Source: Pseudomonas turukhanskensis (GTDB taxonomy: Bacteria > Pseudomonadota > Gammaproteobacteria > Pseudomonadales > Pseudomonadaceae). Taken from it: a stretch of 64,000 bases of DNA. Position 1 is the stretch's first letter. Every line of letters begins with the position of its first letter. The translations under genes and the position numbers were made by a program. Shown here one piece after another: positions 16,995 to 30,126 of the stretch. The DNA is taken from the NCBI RefSeq assembly GCF_027922365.1, contig NZ_BSFN01000001.1, forward strand, positions 75,671 to 139,670, given 5' to 3'. The notes beneath the pieces were generated by a model. It was not told where the DNA came from and ran no database searches. It saw only the letters and a program-made list of their open reading frames with translations.

Positions 16995-18992
16995 TTAGCC
17001 TTCCAGCAACTCGCCGGCCTGCTCGAGGATGTTCTCCACGGTAAAGCCGAAGTGTTCGAACAGCGCAGGCGCCGGGGCCGACTCGCCGAAGCTGGTCATG
17101 CCGATCACGCGGCCTTCGAGGCCCACATACTTGTACCAGTAGTCGGCGTGCGCCGCTTCGATGGCAATGCGCGCGCCCACCTGCAGCGGCAGAACCGACT
17201 GCTTGTAACCGGCGTCTTGAGCATCGAACACGCTGGTGCACGGGATGGATACCACGCGCACCTTGCGGCCTTGCTCGGTCAGCTTGTCGTAAGCGGCAAC
17301 AGCCAGACCGATTTCCGAACCGGTGGCGATCAGAATCAGCTCAGGCTCGCCGGCGCAGTCTTTGAGCACATAACCGCCGCGCTCAACGTTGGCCAATTGC
17401 TCGGCATCGCGCGTTTGGTGCGGCAGGTTCTGACGGGAGAAGACCAGCGCTGTCGGGCCGTCTTTGCGTTCTACTGCGTGCTTCCAGGCGATGGCCGATT
17501 CAACGGCATCGGCTGGGCGCCAGGTGTCCAGGTTCGGCGTGGTGCGCAGGCTGGCCAGCTGTTCGATCGGCTGGTGAGTCGGGCCGTCTTCGCCCAGACC
17601 GATGGAGTCGTGGGTGAACACATACAGCACGCGCTGCTTCATCAGCGCCGACATGCGCACGGCATTGCGGGCGTATTCCATGAAGATCAGGAAGGTGGCG
17701 CCGTACGGCACAAAGCCGCCGTGCAGGGCCACGCCATTCATGATGGCGCTCATGCCGAACTCGCGGACGCCGTAGAACATGTAGTTGCCGGCAGCGTCTT
17801 CGGCGCTGACGCCTTTGCAGCCTTTCCACAGAGTCAGGTTGGAACCGGCCAGGTCAGCCGAGCCACCGAGGAATTCCGGCAGCAGCGGGCCGAAGGCGTT
17901 CAGGGCGTTCTGGCTGGCTTTGCGGCTGGCGATGGTTTCGCCTTTGCTCGCCACTTCGTTGATATAGGCAGCAGCCTTGTCGGCGAAGTCGGCAGGCAGG
18001 TCGCCGGCCAGGCGGCGTTTCAGTTCGCTGGCCAGTTCCGGGTGGGCAGCGGCGTAAGCGTCGAAGCGCTTGTTCCACTCAGCTTCGGCGGCAGCACCAG
18101 CAGCTTTGGCGTCCCACTCGGCGTAGATGTCGGCAGGCACTTCGAACGGCGCGTGGTTCCAGCCAAGGTTGGCACGGGTCAGGGCGATTTCGTCGTTACC
18201 CAGCGCGGCGCCGTGGCACTCTTCCTTGCCCTGCTTGTTCGGCGAGCCGAAACCGATGATGGTTTTGCAGCAGATCAGGGTGGGCTGGGCGCTTTTGCGC
18301 GCGGTGTCGATGGCGATCTTGATTTCTTCGGCGTCGTGGCCGTCGACATTGCGGATCACTTGCCAGCCGTAGGCTTCGAAGCGTTTCGGGGTGTCGTCGG
18401 TGAACCAGCCTTCGACTTCGCCGTCGATGGAGATGCCGTTGTCATCGTAGAACGCGATCAGCTTGCCCAGCTCCAGCGTGCCGGCCAGCGAGCTCACTTC
18501 GTGGGAAATGCCTTCCATCATGCAACCGTCACCCAGGAACACATAGGTGTGGTGGTCGACGATGTTGTGGCCAGGACGGTTGAACTGCGCGCCCAGCACT
18601 TTTTCGGCCAGGGCAAAACCCACGGCGTTGGCCAGGCCCTGACCCAGCGGGCCAGTGGTGGTTTCCACGCCCGGCGTGTAGCCGTATTCCGGGTGGCCCG
18701 GGGTGCGGCTGTGCAGCTGGCGGAAGTTTTTCAGGTCGTCGATGGACAGGTCGTAGCCGGTCAGGTGCAGCAACGAATAGATAAGCATCGAGCCATGGCC
18801 GTTGGACAGGATGAAACGGTCACGGTCGGCGAAGCTCGGGTTGCTCGGGTTGTGCTTGAGGTAGTCACGCCACAGCACTTCGGCGATATCCGCCATGCCC
18901 ATCGGTGCACCGGGGTGGCCGCTGTTGGCTTTCTGCACGGCATCCATGCTGAGGGCACGAATGGCATTGGCACGCTCACGACGGCTGGGCAT
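16995..18992 (-). CDS. tkt: Transketolase
   Basis: A 665-residue thiamine-diphosphate enzyme of the pentose phosphate pathway that moves two-carbon ketol units and supplies erythrose-4-phosphate to Epd. The N-terminal SGHPGAPMG is the conserved substrate and cofactor region. [12 protein letters not shown] near residue 155 begins the thiamine-diphosphate motif. The central part has EDGPTHQP and the C-terminal part GLEGRVIGM. The start has AGGAG upstream ([11 protein letters not shown]). It is divergent from the ArsR-methyltransferase gene. Confidence 0.97.
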   Translation of the reverse strand: MPSRRERANAIRALSMDAVQKANSGHPGAPMGMADIAEVLWRDYLKHNPSNPSFADRDRFILSNGHGSMLIYSLLHLTGYDLSIDDLKNFRQLHSRTPGHPEYGYTPGVETTTGPLGQGLANAVGFALAEKVLGAQFNRPGHNIVDHHTYVFLGDGCMMEGISHEVSSLAGTLELGKLIAFYDDNGISIDGEVEGWFTDDTPKRFEAYGWQVIRNVDGHDAEEIKIAIDTARKSAQPTLICCKTIIGFGSPNKQGKEECHGAALGNDEIALTRANLGWNHAPFEVPADIYAEWDAKAAGAAAEAEWNKRFDAYAAAHPELASELKRRLAGDLPADFADKAAAYINEVASKGETIASRKASQNALNAFGPLLPEFLGGSADLAGSNLTLWKGCKGVSAEDAAGNYMFYGVREFGMSAIMNGVALHGGFVPYGATFLIFMEYARNAVRMSALMKQRVLYVFTHDSIGLGEDGPTHQPIEQLASLRTTPNLDTWRPADAVESAIAWKHAVERKDGPTALVFSRQNLPHQTRDAEQLANVERGGYVLKDCAGEPELILIATGSEIGLAVAAYDKLTEQGRKVRVVSIPCTSVFDAQDAGYKQSVLPLQVGARIAIEAAHADYWYKYVGLEGRVIGMTSFGESAPAPALFEHFGFTVENILEQAGELLEG

Positions 18993-19115
18993 CGCTAATC
19001 TCCTGGGTAGGGCTGTTCACAAAAAGGCGGCCATTTTCGCCCAGGCGGCGGGTGCGGGGCAATCACAGATGGTCGCACTGAGGTGCTTTTCTACCCTGCG
19101 ACCTAAGCGCACCGG

Positions 19116-19139
19116 CAATATCAAAACTTTTTGATATTG
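19116..19139. promoter_or_regulatory. Perfect palindrome, probable ArsR-family operator
   Basis: Arms CAATATCAAAA and TTTTGATATTG are exactly complementary around a 2-base centre (CT). It lies in the tkt/regulator divergent gap, just upstream of the -35 box of the ArsR-methyltransferase gene. The size and symmetry suit a winged-helix dimer. Confidence 0.72.
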
Positions 19140-19142
19140 AGG

Positions 19143-19171
19143 TTGCTGGATAAAAAATGACCGACTAGACT
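19143..19171 (+). promoter_or_regulatory. Sigma-70 promoter of the ArsR-methyltransferase gene
   Basis: TTGCTG (19143-19148) and TAGACT (19166-19171) are spaced by exactly 17 bases. Transcription would start around 19178, only a few bases before the ATG at 19181, which itself lacks a Shine-Dalgarno. The message may be nearly leaderless. Confidence 0.5.
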
Positions 19172-19180
19172 GCGCAGCCT

Positions 19181-20206
19181 ATGAATATGCGCGTGCCCCA
19201 GCTCCGTTTCGAGCCTGCCGACGAACTCGCTGCCTTGTGCAAGGCCGGGGGCGATCCGCTGCGTCTGAACGTGCTGCGAGCCCTGTGCAACGATTCGTTC
19301 GGGGTGCTGGAACTGGCGCAGATTTTCGCCACCGGGCAATCGGGCATGAGCCACCATTTGAAAGTATTGGCGCAGGCCGGCCTGGTGGCCACCCGGCGCG
19401 AGGGCAACGCGATTTTCTATCGCCGCGCACTAGCCCCCGCCGAGCGTTTGGGCCGCTTGCTGCACAGCGCCCTGCTCGATGAAGTGGATAACCTGGAACT
19501 GCCTGCCGACGTGCAAACCCGCATCGCCGCCGTGCATGGCCAACGCGCCGCAGCCAGCCAGGATTTTTTCAGCCGTATGGCCGAAAACTTCCGGGCCCAG
19601 CAAGACCTGATCGCCGGCTTGCCGCAGTACCGCGACAGCGTGCTGGCCCTGCTCGACGCCCTGGGCTTTGCAGCCGATGCCACGGCGCTGGAAGTCGGCC
19701 CCGGCGACGGCGGTTTTCTGCCTGAGCTCGCGCGCCGCTTTGCCCACGTGACGGCGCTGGACAACAGCCCGGCAATGCTCGAGCTGGCGCGCATGCGCTG
19801 CGAACAGGAAAGCCTGGGCAACGTCGAACTGTTACTGGCCGATGCGTTAAATGAAGACAGTGAGCGCCTGGCCGCTGACTGCGTGGTGCTGAACATGGTG
19901 CTGCACCACCTGGCCGCTCCGGCCGATGCGTTGAAACAGCTGGCGCAACGGGTAAAACCTGGCGGCAGCCTGTTGATTACCGAGTTATGCCGCCACAACC
20001 AGAGCTGGGCCAGGGAGGCCTGTGGTGATCTCTGGCTAGGCTTTGAACAGGACGACCTGGCCCACTGGGCAACCGCCGCAGGCCTGGTGTCCGGCGAGAG
20101 CCTCTACATTGGATTACGCAATGGTTTCCAGATTCAGGTGCGCCATTTTCAGCGCGCCCCTGGCAGCCCGGACCCATCAGCAGCCGTAACGCTGCCGACT
20201 ACTTGA
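19181..20206 (+). CDS. ArsR-family regulator fused to a SAM-dependent methyltransferase domain (SahR-like candidate)
   Basis: The 341-residue protein has an N-terminal ArsR winged helix (about 1-95; [21 protein letters not shown] is the recognition region) and a class I methyltransferase fold from about 155 to 300, with the SAM motif [15 protein letters not shown] and [11 protein letters not shown]. No metal-binding Cys pair is seen in the regulator part. It stands 19 bp upstream of metK, in the same direction. SahR-type ArsR regulators that respond to S-adenosylhomocysteine are known in Proteobacteria, and the methyltransferase fold may serve here as the ligand sensor. That is inference. Confidence 0.85.
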   Translation: MNMRVPQLRFEPADELAALCKAGGDPLRLNVLRALCNDSFGVLELAQIFATGQSGMSHHLKVLAQAGLVATRREGNAIFYRRALAPAERLGRLLHSALLDEVDNLELPADVQTRIAAVHGQRAAASQDFFSRMAENFRAQQDLIAGLPQYRDSVLALLDALGFAADATALEVGPGDGGFLPELARRFAHVTALDNSPAMLELARMRCEQESLGNVELLLADALNEDSERLAADCVVLNMVLHHLAAPADALKQLAQRVKPGGSLLITELCRHNQSWAREACGDLWLGFEQDDLAHWATAAGLVSGESLYIGLRNGFQIQVRHFQRAPGSPDPSAAVTLPTT

Positions 20207-20225
20207 TAAACAGGAACCCGTCGAG

Positions 20226-21416
20226 ATGAGCGAATACTCTCTTTTCACCTCTGAGTCCGTGTCTGAAGGACACCCAGACAAAATCGCCGACCAGATTTCC
20301 GATGCCGTACTGGACGCCATCATTGCCCAGGACAAATTCGCTCGCGTGGCGTGCGAAACCCTGGTGAAAACCGGTGTGGCCATTATCGCCGGTGAAGTGA
20401 CCACCAACGCCTGGGTCGACCTGGAAGAAATCGTCCGTAACGTCATCACCGACATCGGCTACACCAGCTCCGACGTAGGCTTCGACGGCGCCACCTGCGG
20501 CGTGATGAACATCATTGGCAAGCAGTCCCCCGACATCAACCAGGGCGTTGACCGCACCAAGCCCGAAGACCAGGGCGCCGGCGACCAGGGCCTGATGTTC
20601 GGCTACGCCAGCAACGACACTGATGTGCTGATGCCAGCGCCAATCTGCTACGCCCACCGCCTGGTGGAGCGTCAGGCAGAAGCGCGCAAATCCGGCCTGC
20701 TGCCGTGGCTGCGTCCGGACGCCAAATCGCAAGTCACCTTCCGCTACGAAAACGGCAAGCCGGTCGCTGTGGACGCCGTTGTACTGTCCACCCAGCACAA
20801 CCCGGATGTCAGCTACAAAGACCTGCGCGAAGGCGTGATGGAGCTGATCGTCAAGCACGTGCTGCCGGCCGAGTGGCTGCACAAGGACACCCAGTTCCAC
20901 ATCAACCCGACGGGCAACTTCGTGATTGGTGGCCCGGTGGGCGACTGTGGCCTGACCGGCCGCAAGATCATCGTCGACTCCTACGGCGGCATGGCCCGTC
21001 ACGGTGGTGGCGCGTTCTCCGGCAAAGACCCATCCAAGGTTGACCGCTCCGCCGCCTACGCCGGTCGCTACGTGGCCAAGAACATCGTGGCCGCCGGCCT
21101 GGCCGACCGTTGCGAGATTCAGGTGTCTTACGCCATTGGCGTGGCGCAGCCGACCTCGGTGTCGATCAACACCTTCGGCACCAACAAGGTCAGCGAAGAC
21201 AAGATCATCCAGCTGGTGCGCGACACCTTCGACCTGCGTCCGTACGCCATCACCAAGATGCTCGACCTGCTGCACCCGATGTACCGTCCGACAGCGGCCT
21301 ACGGCCACTTCGGCCGTACCCCGGAACAGCTGACCGTGGGCGACGACACCTTCACCACCTTCACCTGGGAAAAAACCGACAAGGCCGAACAGCTGCGCAC
21401 TGCTGCCGGCCTGTAA
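20226..21416 (+). CDS. metK: S-adenosylmethionine synthetase
   Basis: A 396-residue enzyme making SAM from methionine and ATP. The N-terminus [20 protein letters not shown] carries the catalytic His in [17 protein letters not shown] near residue 120 and [16 protein letters not shown] near 260 are the two MetK signatures. The length is usual for proteobacteria. It probably shares a message with the upstream regulator and ends at its own terminator. Confidence 0.98.
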   Translation: MSEYSLFTSESVSEGHPDKIADQISDAVLDAIIAQDKFARVACETLVKTGVAIIAGEVTTNAWVDLEEIVRNVITDIGYTSSDVGFDGATCGVMNIIGKQSPDINQGVDRTKPEDQGAGDQGLMFGYASNDTDVLMPAPICYAHRLVERQAEARKSGLLPWLRPDAKSQVTFRYENGKPVAVDAVVLSTQHNPDVSYKDLREGVMELIVKHVLPAEWLHKDTQFHINPTGNFVIGGPVGDCGLTGRKIIVDSYGGMARHGGGAFSGKDPSKVDRSAAYAGRYVAKNIVAAGLADRCEIQVSYAIGVAQPTSVSINTFGTNKVSEDKIIQLVRDTFDLRPYAITKMLDLLHPMYRPTAAYGHFGRTPEQLTVGDDTFTTFTWEKTDKAEQLRTAAGL

Positions 21417-21434
21417 CGCTTCGTCGTGTTGCCC

Positions 21435-21462
21435 AAAAGCCCCGCCCAGTGCGGGGCTTTTT
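21435..21462 (+). terminator. Rho-independent terminator of metK
   Basis: Stem AAGCCCCGC / GCGGGGCTT with a 5-base loop, followed by TTT, 20 bp past the metK stop. Confidence 0.9.
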
Positions 21463-21569
21463 ATTGCTCGCCTATCAGCGCCCAAACCACAAACTTTCTC
21501 GTCGCTGACACGCCATGGCCTACAAAGGCACCAGCACCGGCCGCTAGGAGCAAACCGCTCAATCCGTAA

Positions 21570-23285
<1,716 letters not shown>

Positions 23286-23388
23286 AAACCCGAGCCGCCA
23301 TCGCCGGCTCCATGGGATAGACTTCAGGCCATTGTGACCCTGCGACGGCCTGCCGCTCGCGGACTTTTCACTGCCATGGAGCGCTGCA

Positions 23389-23793
23389 ATGTCTTCCCAC
23401 CACCCTGTACGTCACCTTATTACCGCTGCCCTGCTGAGCCTTGTGACCACCGCCGCAGTAGCCGCTGAAACCACCAAGACCCTCACCGGCTGCGCCGCCA
23501 AACGCGACGCTATCTCGCAACAGATCGAACAGGCCAAGGCCGCTGGCAACAGCGCCCAGCAAGCGGGTCTGGAAAAGGCCTTGAGCGAGGTAAAAAGCAA
23601 CTGCACCGATGAACAGTTGGAAAAATCCCGCGAGCAGAAGGTGCTGGACGCTCAACACGAAGTGAAAAAACGTGAGAGCGACCTGCAAAAAGCCATGAGC
23701 AAGGGCGACCCGGAAAAGATCGACAGCCGCAAAAACAAACTCGCCGAGGCCCGTAAAGAACTCGACGAGGCGAAGAAGCAGCTGGAACGCTGA
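23389..23793 (+). CDS. DUF1090 family periplasmic protein (YqjC-like)
   Basis: A 134-residue precursor with a signal peptide probably ending at AVAA-ET. The mature part begins LTGCAAKRDAISQQIEQAKAAGN and is almost entirely charged helix (Lys, Glu, Gln rich), likely a coiled-coil hairpin. Two Cys (TGCAAK and SNCTDEQ) may form a disulfide, as the DUF1090 pattern suggests. Function is unknown. It ends one base before the end of the convergent cytochrome gene. Confidence 0.84.
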   Translation: MSSHHPVRHLITAALLSLVTTAAVAAETTKTLTGCAAKRDAISQQIEQAKAAGNSAQQAGLEKALSEVKSNCTDEQLEKSREQKVLDAQHEVKKRESDLQKAMSKGDPEKIDSRKNKLAEARKELDEAKKQLER

Positions 23794-24243
23794 TCAGTGG
23801 TTGCGGAACGCCTTGTGGCAGGTTTCACAGGCGTCTTCGACGGCCTGCACGGGAGCGTCGAGTTTCTTCGCATCCAGTTGCGTGTCTTTGCTGGCCACTA
23901 CTAGCGCCGCGGTAGCGGCCTCGAGGTTTTTGGCCAACTCCTGAAAGCGCGCCTGGTTTTCCCACACTTCGGGTTTGGCGCTGCTTTTGTCGGTTTCGGC
24001 TACCTGCGGGAAGTACTGCCAGGGTTGTTTGGACAGCTCATCGAGCTTGACCGCGCCGGCCGTGAAGCGGGCACTGTCAAACTGCACCCGCCCGCGCAAC
24101 ATGCCACCCAGGTCTTCGCCGGTTTTCAGCATTTGCTTGAACACCGCCTGACGTTTGCCTTGCGGTGAATTGGGATCGACACCGCCACAGGCAGTGAGGG
24201 CCACGCAGGCCAGGGCAACAAGAAAGGATTTTTTCAGAATCAT
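23794..24243 (-). CDS. Lipoprotein cytochrome c' (class II cytochrome c)
   Basis: A 149-residue precursor beginning MILKKSFLVALACVALTACGG with a lipobox (LTAC). The mature part is helical and has the single haem motif CETCH at the C-terminus (ACETCHKAFR), the arrangement of cytochrome c'. RQAVFKQMLKTGEDLGGMLRG fits the first helix. Members bind NO or carry electrons, usually in soluble form; a lipid anchor would hold this one at the membrane. It is convergent with the DUF1090 gene with no gap. Confidence 0.85.
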   Translation of the reverse strand: MILKKSFLVALACVALTACGGVDPNSPQGKRQAVFKQMLKTGEDLGGMLRGRVQFDSARFTAGAVKLDELSKQPWQYFPQVAETDKSSAKPEVWENQARFQELAKNLEAATAALVVASKDTQLDAKKLDAPVQAVEDACETCHKAFRNH

Positions 24244-24365
24244 GGACGAGGCTACTTTTTGGCTGTTCGACGGCGGCCGCCAGTATCCTCGCCTGGCGTC
24301 GGATTACCAACCGTTGCGGCGTTGCGCTGGTGCGCCATTGCGCCGCATCGGCTGATTTACCCGCT

Positions 24366-24752
24366 TTACGCGCTGACGAAGAAAAAGCTGGCAATCAAGG
24401 CCATACCAACGCCCCACACCAGCGAGCGGATCGGCGCCCAGTCGGCCAGGTAGCAGATCAGATAAAGCACACGGCTGACGACAAACCAGATGGCCAGCAG
24501 GTCGATGGTGGTTTGTGCCGCATGGCCGACCTGGTGGGCAATAATCACTGCCGCCGCGAACGCCGGCGTCACTTCAAACGCGTTGAGCTGCGCGTTGTTG
24601 GCGCGTTTCGCCGGCCCGGTCAGGGTCGCCTGCAGCGCGCGTGGGTCGTGGTTGTGTTTAGGCGTAAAGCCGCCACCCAGAGCCTTGGCAGCCACGGTGG
24701 ACACGTAGGGAAGAAACAGCGCGATCAGCACGCACCAGTAAGCGATGGTCAT
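24366..24752 (-). CDS. MAPEG family membrane protein
   Basis: A 128-residue protein with about four hydrophobic helices (ALIALFLPYVSTVA, FEVTPAFAAAVIIAHQVG, TIDLLAIWFVVSRVLYLICYLAD, SLVWGVGMALIASFFFVSA). The motif ANNAQLNAFE and the arrangement match MAPEG proteins, relatives of membrane glutathione transferases. The bacterial substrate is unknown. GAGGAG stands seven bases before the ATG. Confidence 0.84.
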   Translation of the reverse strand: MTIAYWCVLIALFLPYVSTVAAKALGGGFTPKHNHDPRALQATLTGPAKRANNAQLNAFEVTPAFAAAVIIAHQVGHAAQTTIDLLAIWFVVSRVLYLICYLADWAPIRSLVWGVGMALIASFFFVSA

Positions 24753-24855
24753 GGCAACTCCTCGGTTTTATTGTCCGAGCAGCTTGCCCTTATGCGCGCG
24801 CAGAATCCATGGCCAACTGAGCGCTGGCCCATGGCATTTCAGTCAATCCGCCGGT

Positions 24856-25260
24856 TCAGGCCGAACCGCCCTCTTCCTTGAACTGGTCACGGATATAGGT
24901 GATTTCGGTTTTGCCGTGGGGCGCCGGGTTGCCTTCGATATCGACGTTCACAAACACCATCTTGTCGATGGTCAGAATGCTTTTACGCGTGATCTTGTTG
25001 CGCACCTCGGCGCGCATGGTCAGCGACGTGCGGCCGAATTCAGTGGCGGTGATACCCAGCTCGATAATGTCGCTCTGACGCGCCGAGCTGACAAAATTGA
25101 TCTCGGAAATCAGCTTGGTCACCACCCGCTGGCTGCCCAGCTGGATGATGGCGTAGATCGCCGCCTCTTCGTCGATCCACTTCAACAGGCTGCCGCCGAA
25201 CAGGGTGCCATTGGGGTTGAGGTCTTCTGGCTTCACCCATTTGCGCGTGTGGAAGTTCAT
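24856..25260 (-). CDS. Acyl-CoA thioesterase (hotdog fold, YciA/BFIT-like)
   Basis: The start at 25260 has AAGGAG upstream and gives 134 residues beginning MNFHTRKWVKPEDLNPNGTLFGG. NGTLFGGSLLKWIDEEAA is the hotdog active-site region, with the catalytic Asp in WIDE. IISELNFVSSARQSDIIE-type strands follow (here ISEINFVSSARQSDIIELG). It would hydrolyse acyl-CoA thioesters; chain-length preference cannot be told. It is divergent from the ahcY leader. Confidence 0.85.
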   Translation of the reverse strand: MNFHTRKWVKPEDLNPNGTLFGGSLLKWIDEEAAIYAIIQLGSQRVVTKLISEINFVSSARQSDIIELGITATEFGRTSLTMRAEVRNKITRKSILTIDKMVFVNVDIEGNPAPHGKTEITYIRDQFKEEGGSA

Positions 25261-25370
25261 ATCTGCTCCTTGTGTTAGGACAGGTACAGCATGGCAGACG
25301 CCACCTGAGCCTGTCGCACCATGCCTATCAATAGTGCTCATAGCACTTGCGCATAACTAGACAGAAAGCC

Positions 25371-25399
25371 TTGGGCAAGCTCGCCTGCGCGGCTATAAT
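25371..25399 (+). promoter_or_regulatory. Sigma-70 promoter of ahcY
   Basis: TTGGGC (25371-25376) and a perfect TATAAT (25394-25399) are separated by 17 bases. The predicted transcript begins about 40 bases before the SAH riboswitch. Confidence 0.75.
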
Positions 25400-25444
25400 C
25401 CTCCAGCTTCAAAGCGGCCTTGGGTAGTTACGGCCGCTCCCGCC

Positions 25445-26982
<1,538 letters not shown>

Positions 26983-27095
26983 TGTGCCCGGCGCACGCCC
27001 CGTGCGTGCGCCTTGGTGCGAAGTACAGGCCCGGCTTTTGCTATGCACGTCGGGCCTGTCGACCATTCGCCAGCGTTTTCTAAGAGCACTGTTAA

Positions 27096-27941
27096 ATGAG
27101 CAAAGAACGTCGCTACAGCTTCGAGTTCTTCCCGACCAAGACCGACGCTGGGCATGAAAAACTGATGGCCACCGCCCGTGTGCTGGCCGGCTACAACCCC
27201 GATTTCTTCTCCTGCACCTACGGTGCCGGTGGCTCCACCCGTGACCGCACGATCAACACCGTGCTGCAGCTGGACAGCGAAGTGAAGGTGCCCACTGCAC
27301 CGCACTTGTCCTGCGTTGGCGACAGCAAGGCCGAACTGCGCGCCCTGCTCAAGCAGTATCAGGAAGCGGGCATCAAGCGCATCGTTGCCCTGCGCGGCGA
27401 CCTGCCATCGGGCATGGGCATGGCCAGCGGTGAGCTGCGTCACGCCAACGACCTGGTGAGCTTTATCCGCGAAGAAACCGGCAGCCACTTCCATATCGAA
27501 GTTGCCGCCTACCCGGAGATGCACCCGCAAGCGCGCAACTTCGAAGACGACGTGGCCAACTTCGTGCGCAAGGCCAAGGCCGGCGCCGACAGTGCGATCA
27601 CCCAGTACTTCTTCAACGCCGACAGCTACTTCTACTTCGTCGAGCGCGTACGCAAGATGGGCGTCACCATTCCTATCGTGCCGGGCATCATGCCCATCAC
27701 CAACTACAGCAAGCTGGCACGGTTCTCCGATGCCTGCGGCGCCGAAATTCCGCGCTGGATTCGCAAGCAGTTGGAGGCCTATGCCGACGACATCGAGAGC
27801 ATCCAGAGCTACGGCGAACAGGTGATCAGCGAGATGTGCGACCGCCTGCTGCAAGGCGGCGCGCCGGGCCTGCACTTCTACACGTTGAACCAGGCAGAGC
27901 CGAGCCTGGCGATCTGGAATAACCTCAAGCTGCCGCGTTAA
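27096..27941 (+). CDS. metF: 5,10-methylenetetrahydrofolate reductase
   Basis: A 281-residue flavin enzyme producing 5-methyl-tetrahydrofolate for remethylation of homocysteine, the step after AhcY. Motifs are FEFFPTK at the N-terminus (the catalytic Glu), CTYGAGGSTRD near residue 45, ALRGDLP near 100 and FFNADSYFYFVERVRKMG near 170. It follows ahcY by 113 bp with no terminator that I can see, so it probably shares the riboswitch-controlled message. Confidence 0.97.
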   Translation: MSKERRYSFEFFPTKTDAGHEKLMATARVLAGYNPDFFSCTYGAGGSTRDRTINTVLQLDSEVKVPTAPHLSCVGDSKAELRALLKQYQEAGIKRIVALRGDLPSGMGMASGELRHANDLVSFIREETGSHFHIEVAAYPEMHPQARNFEDDVANFVRKAKAGADSAITQYFFNADSYFYFVERVRKMGVTIPIVPGIMPITNYSKLARFSDACGAEIPRWIRKQLEAYADDIESIQSYGEQVISEMCDRLLQGGAPGLHFYTLNQAEPSLAIWNNLKLPR

Positions 27942-27953
27942 TACCGCTTGGGT

Positions 27954-27980
27954 AAAAGCCGCTTCTGAAGCGGCTTTTTT
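27954..27980 (+). terminator. Rho-independent terminator of metF
   Basis: AAAAGCCGCTT and AAGCGGCTTTTTT pair around CTG, 13 bp past the stop. Confidence 0.92.
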
Positions 27981-28022
27981 AATGAATACGTCTTTGAAAT
28001 CGATCGACAAGGAAGCGCCTCG

Positions 28023-30122
28023 ATGAACCGTTTTGCCCTCGCACTGCTCCTGCTCGGCACACCGCTGGCCCACGCCAGCTTTGACGACAGCGAGTGCGCG
28101 CCGAGCTTGCAGTTGCAAGCAAAAGGACTGGATGCCTGTTCCACCCAGGCGTTTCTGAGCCCCAGCAACGACACCCGTGCCAACTTGCACTGGCTGCTGT
28201 CGGACGCCGGCCAACCGAGCCTGGCGGGCAACCCGGAAAAAGCCGAAGACCAAAATGCCCTGGTGCCCTTTGCGCTGGACCAACTGTTCAGCGTCGCGAG
28301 CCCTGAAGCCGCCCCCACCGATACGCCAACCGAAGCGGATACCAATTCGCTTTCGGCGCTGATCGAAAAGCTGGGCATGAGCGCGGACTACCCGGACCTG
28401 AGCGAGGCGCCGTCCTATGCCAGCGGCGAAGGCAGCCGGCAGAGCAGCAACAACACCGACACCACCGCCACCTTTATCGCCCAGTTGCTGGCAGCCGACC
28501 TGCCCGAGCCCGAGCGCAAACGGCTGGCTATCCAACGCCTGACCCTGTTGCAGCAGGAGCACCCAGCCAGCGAGCCACAACCGCTGAATTTCACCGGGGT
28601 GCAATCGATTCCCGGCCGGCAATTTGCGACCTACCTGCAAGGCGCGGCAGCCTTCTATGACGGCGATTTCAGCGCCGCCATTGCGCGTTTTACCGAACTC
28701 ACCAGCAGCGAACAGCCATGGCTGAAGGACACCGCCAGCTACATGGTGGCCCGCAGTCAGTTGAATGCAGCCCAGGCCAATGCCTTTGACGAATATGGCT
28801 ACGCCGACCTGAGCAAGGCCGATCAACCTGCACTGGCCAATGCCGAAGCGGCCCTTCAGGCGTACCTGGCAAGCTACCCGCAGGGCGATTACGCGCTTTC
28901 GGCCAAGGGCCTGTTGCGCCGCGTGTACTGGCTGCAACAAGACAACGTAAAACTGGCCGCTGCGTATGCCGAGCAGTTGGCAGAACAAGACCTGAACAAG
29001 CGCGACAGCAGCCTGCAACAACTGACTGATGAGGTGGACAACAAGCTGTTCACCAGCGCCCAAGGCGTCACCAATCCCATGCTGCTGGCCGTTATCGACC
29101 TCAAGAACATGCGGTCGGAAGAGCCGCTCAGCAAGGAGCAACTGCAGGCGCAAAAACCGCTGTTTGCCAGTGAGCCTGACCTTTACGCCTACCTGCTCGG
29201 CGCCTGGCACTACTACGTCGGCGAAGTGCCGGCCGAGGCTTTGGCCGTTCTGCCAGAAGCTACCGACGACACCATTCTCGACCACCTGCATTTCAGCCAG
29301 CAGGTCGTGCGCGGCATGGCCTTGGAAGAGGACGGTCAATGGCCGGCGGCGCAAGCCCACTGGCTGAAGCTGTTCAAGCTGACCGAACAACCGATTCAAC
29401 TGCAGCAACTGCAATTGGCGCTGGCCCTCAATTACGAGCACAGCAACCAGGTGGAGAAGATTTTCGCCGCCGATTCGCTGATCACCAACAGCGACTGGCG
29501 TGCGCAAGTGTTGAGCCGTGTTGCCTCGCCTGAGCTGCTTCGGCGCGTGGCGAACGACGGCAAGGTCGCAACGGCAGAATCGATCACCGCGCTGTCGGTG
29601 CTGCTCTACAAGGATTTGTTGCAAGGCCACTATGCGGCGTTCAAGGCCGACCTGGCGCTGGTTCCTGAGCCGGTACCCGAGCCGCTCACGCAATTCGTCA
29701 ACGCCCAAGGCGAGAATGACGACGGCTATACCTGCCCAACCCCTAAAGAAACCGCGGCGGTGCTGGAAAGCGAACCGGGTAATGCCCAGGCCCTCAACTG
29801 CCTCGGCGAGTTCAGCCGCAGCCATTCGCTGCCCCTGGACGGCTCGCCGGGCGAATATGCCTTGGGTGGCAGCAAAAGCCAGTTCCCGGGCGAACGCTTC
29901 GACCCGCTGCACGGTTACCAGCAGATTATCGCCAACGAAAAAGCCCCGGCCGACGACCGCGCCTATGCGCTGTACCGCGCCATCAACTGCTACGCCACCA
30001 GCGGCTACAACCATTGCAACGGCGATGAAATCGACAAGGCTGTACGCAAGCAGTGGTTTTCCACGCTCAAACGTCAGTACGCCAACAGCACCTGGGCCCA
30101 GTCGCTGAAGTACTACTGGTAA
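28023..30122 (+). CDS. Secreted TPR-like repeat protein, function unknown
   Basis: A 699-residue precursor with signal peptide MNRFALALLLLGTPLAHAS. The mature part is mostly helical. Segments such as YLQGAAAFYDGDFSAAIARFTEL, ASYMVARSQLNAAQANAF and AEAALQAYLASYPQGDYALSAKGLLRRVYWLQ have the spacing of tetratricopeptide repeats, reminiscent of outer-membrane assembly lipoprotein partners. Cys pairs occur near the N-terminus (ECAPSLQ...DACSTQ) and in the C-terminal part. The neighbour 4 bp downstream is co-translated. A gene of this kind beside metF is familiar from other pseudomonads, but no function is established. Confidence 0.78.
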   Translation: MNRFALALLLLGTPLAHASFDDSECAPSLQLQAKGLDACSTQAFLSPSNDTRANLHWLLSDAGQPSLAGNPEKAEDQNALVPFALDQLFSVASPEAAPTDTPTEADTNSLSALIEKLGMSADYPDLSEAPSYASGEGSRQSSNNTDTTATFIAQLLAADLPEPERKRLAIQRLTLLQQEHPASEPQPLNFTGVQSIPGRQFATYLQGAAAFYDGDFSAAIARFTELTSSEQPWLKDTASYMVARSQLNAAQANAFDEYGYADLSKADQPALANAEAALQAYLASYPQGDYALSAKGLLRRVYWLQQDNVKLAAAYAEQLAEQDLNKRDSSLQQLTDEVDNKLFTSAQGVTNPMLLAVIDLKNMRSEEPLSKEQLQAQKPLFASEPDLYAYLLGAWHYYVGEVPAEALAVLPEATDDTILDHLHFSQQVVRGMALEEDGQWPAAQAHWLKLFKLTEQPIQLQQLQLALALNYEHSNQVEKIFAADSLITNSDWRAQVLSRVASPELLRRVANDGKVATAESITALSVLLYKDLLQGHYAAFKADLALVPEPVPEPLTQFVNAQGENDDGYTCPTPKETAAVLESEPGNAQALNCLGEFSRSHSLPLDGSPGEYALGGSKSQFPGERFDPLHGYQQIIANEKAPADDRAYALYRAINCYATSGYNHCNGDEIDKAVRKQWFSTLKRQYANSTWAQSLKYYW

Positions 30123-30126
30123 GCCG

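Noticed and set aside
16824..18998. 724-codon plus-strand frame opposite tkt
   Set aside because: Its coding pattern mirrors the tkt codons, and the minus-strand product is an unmistakable transketolase.
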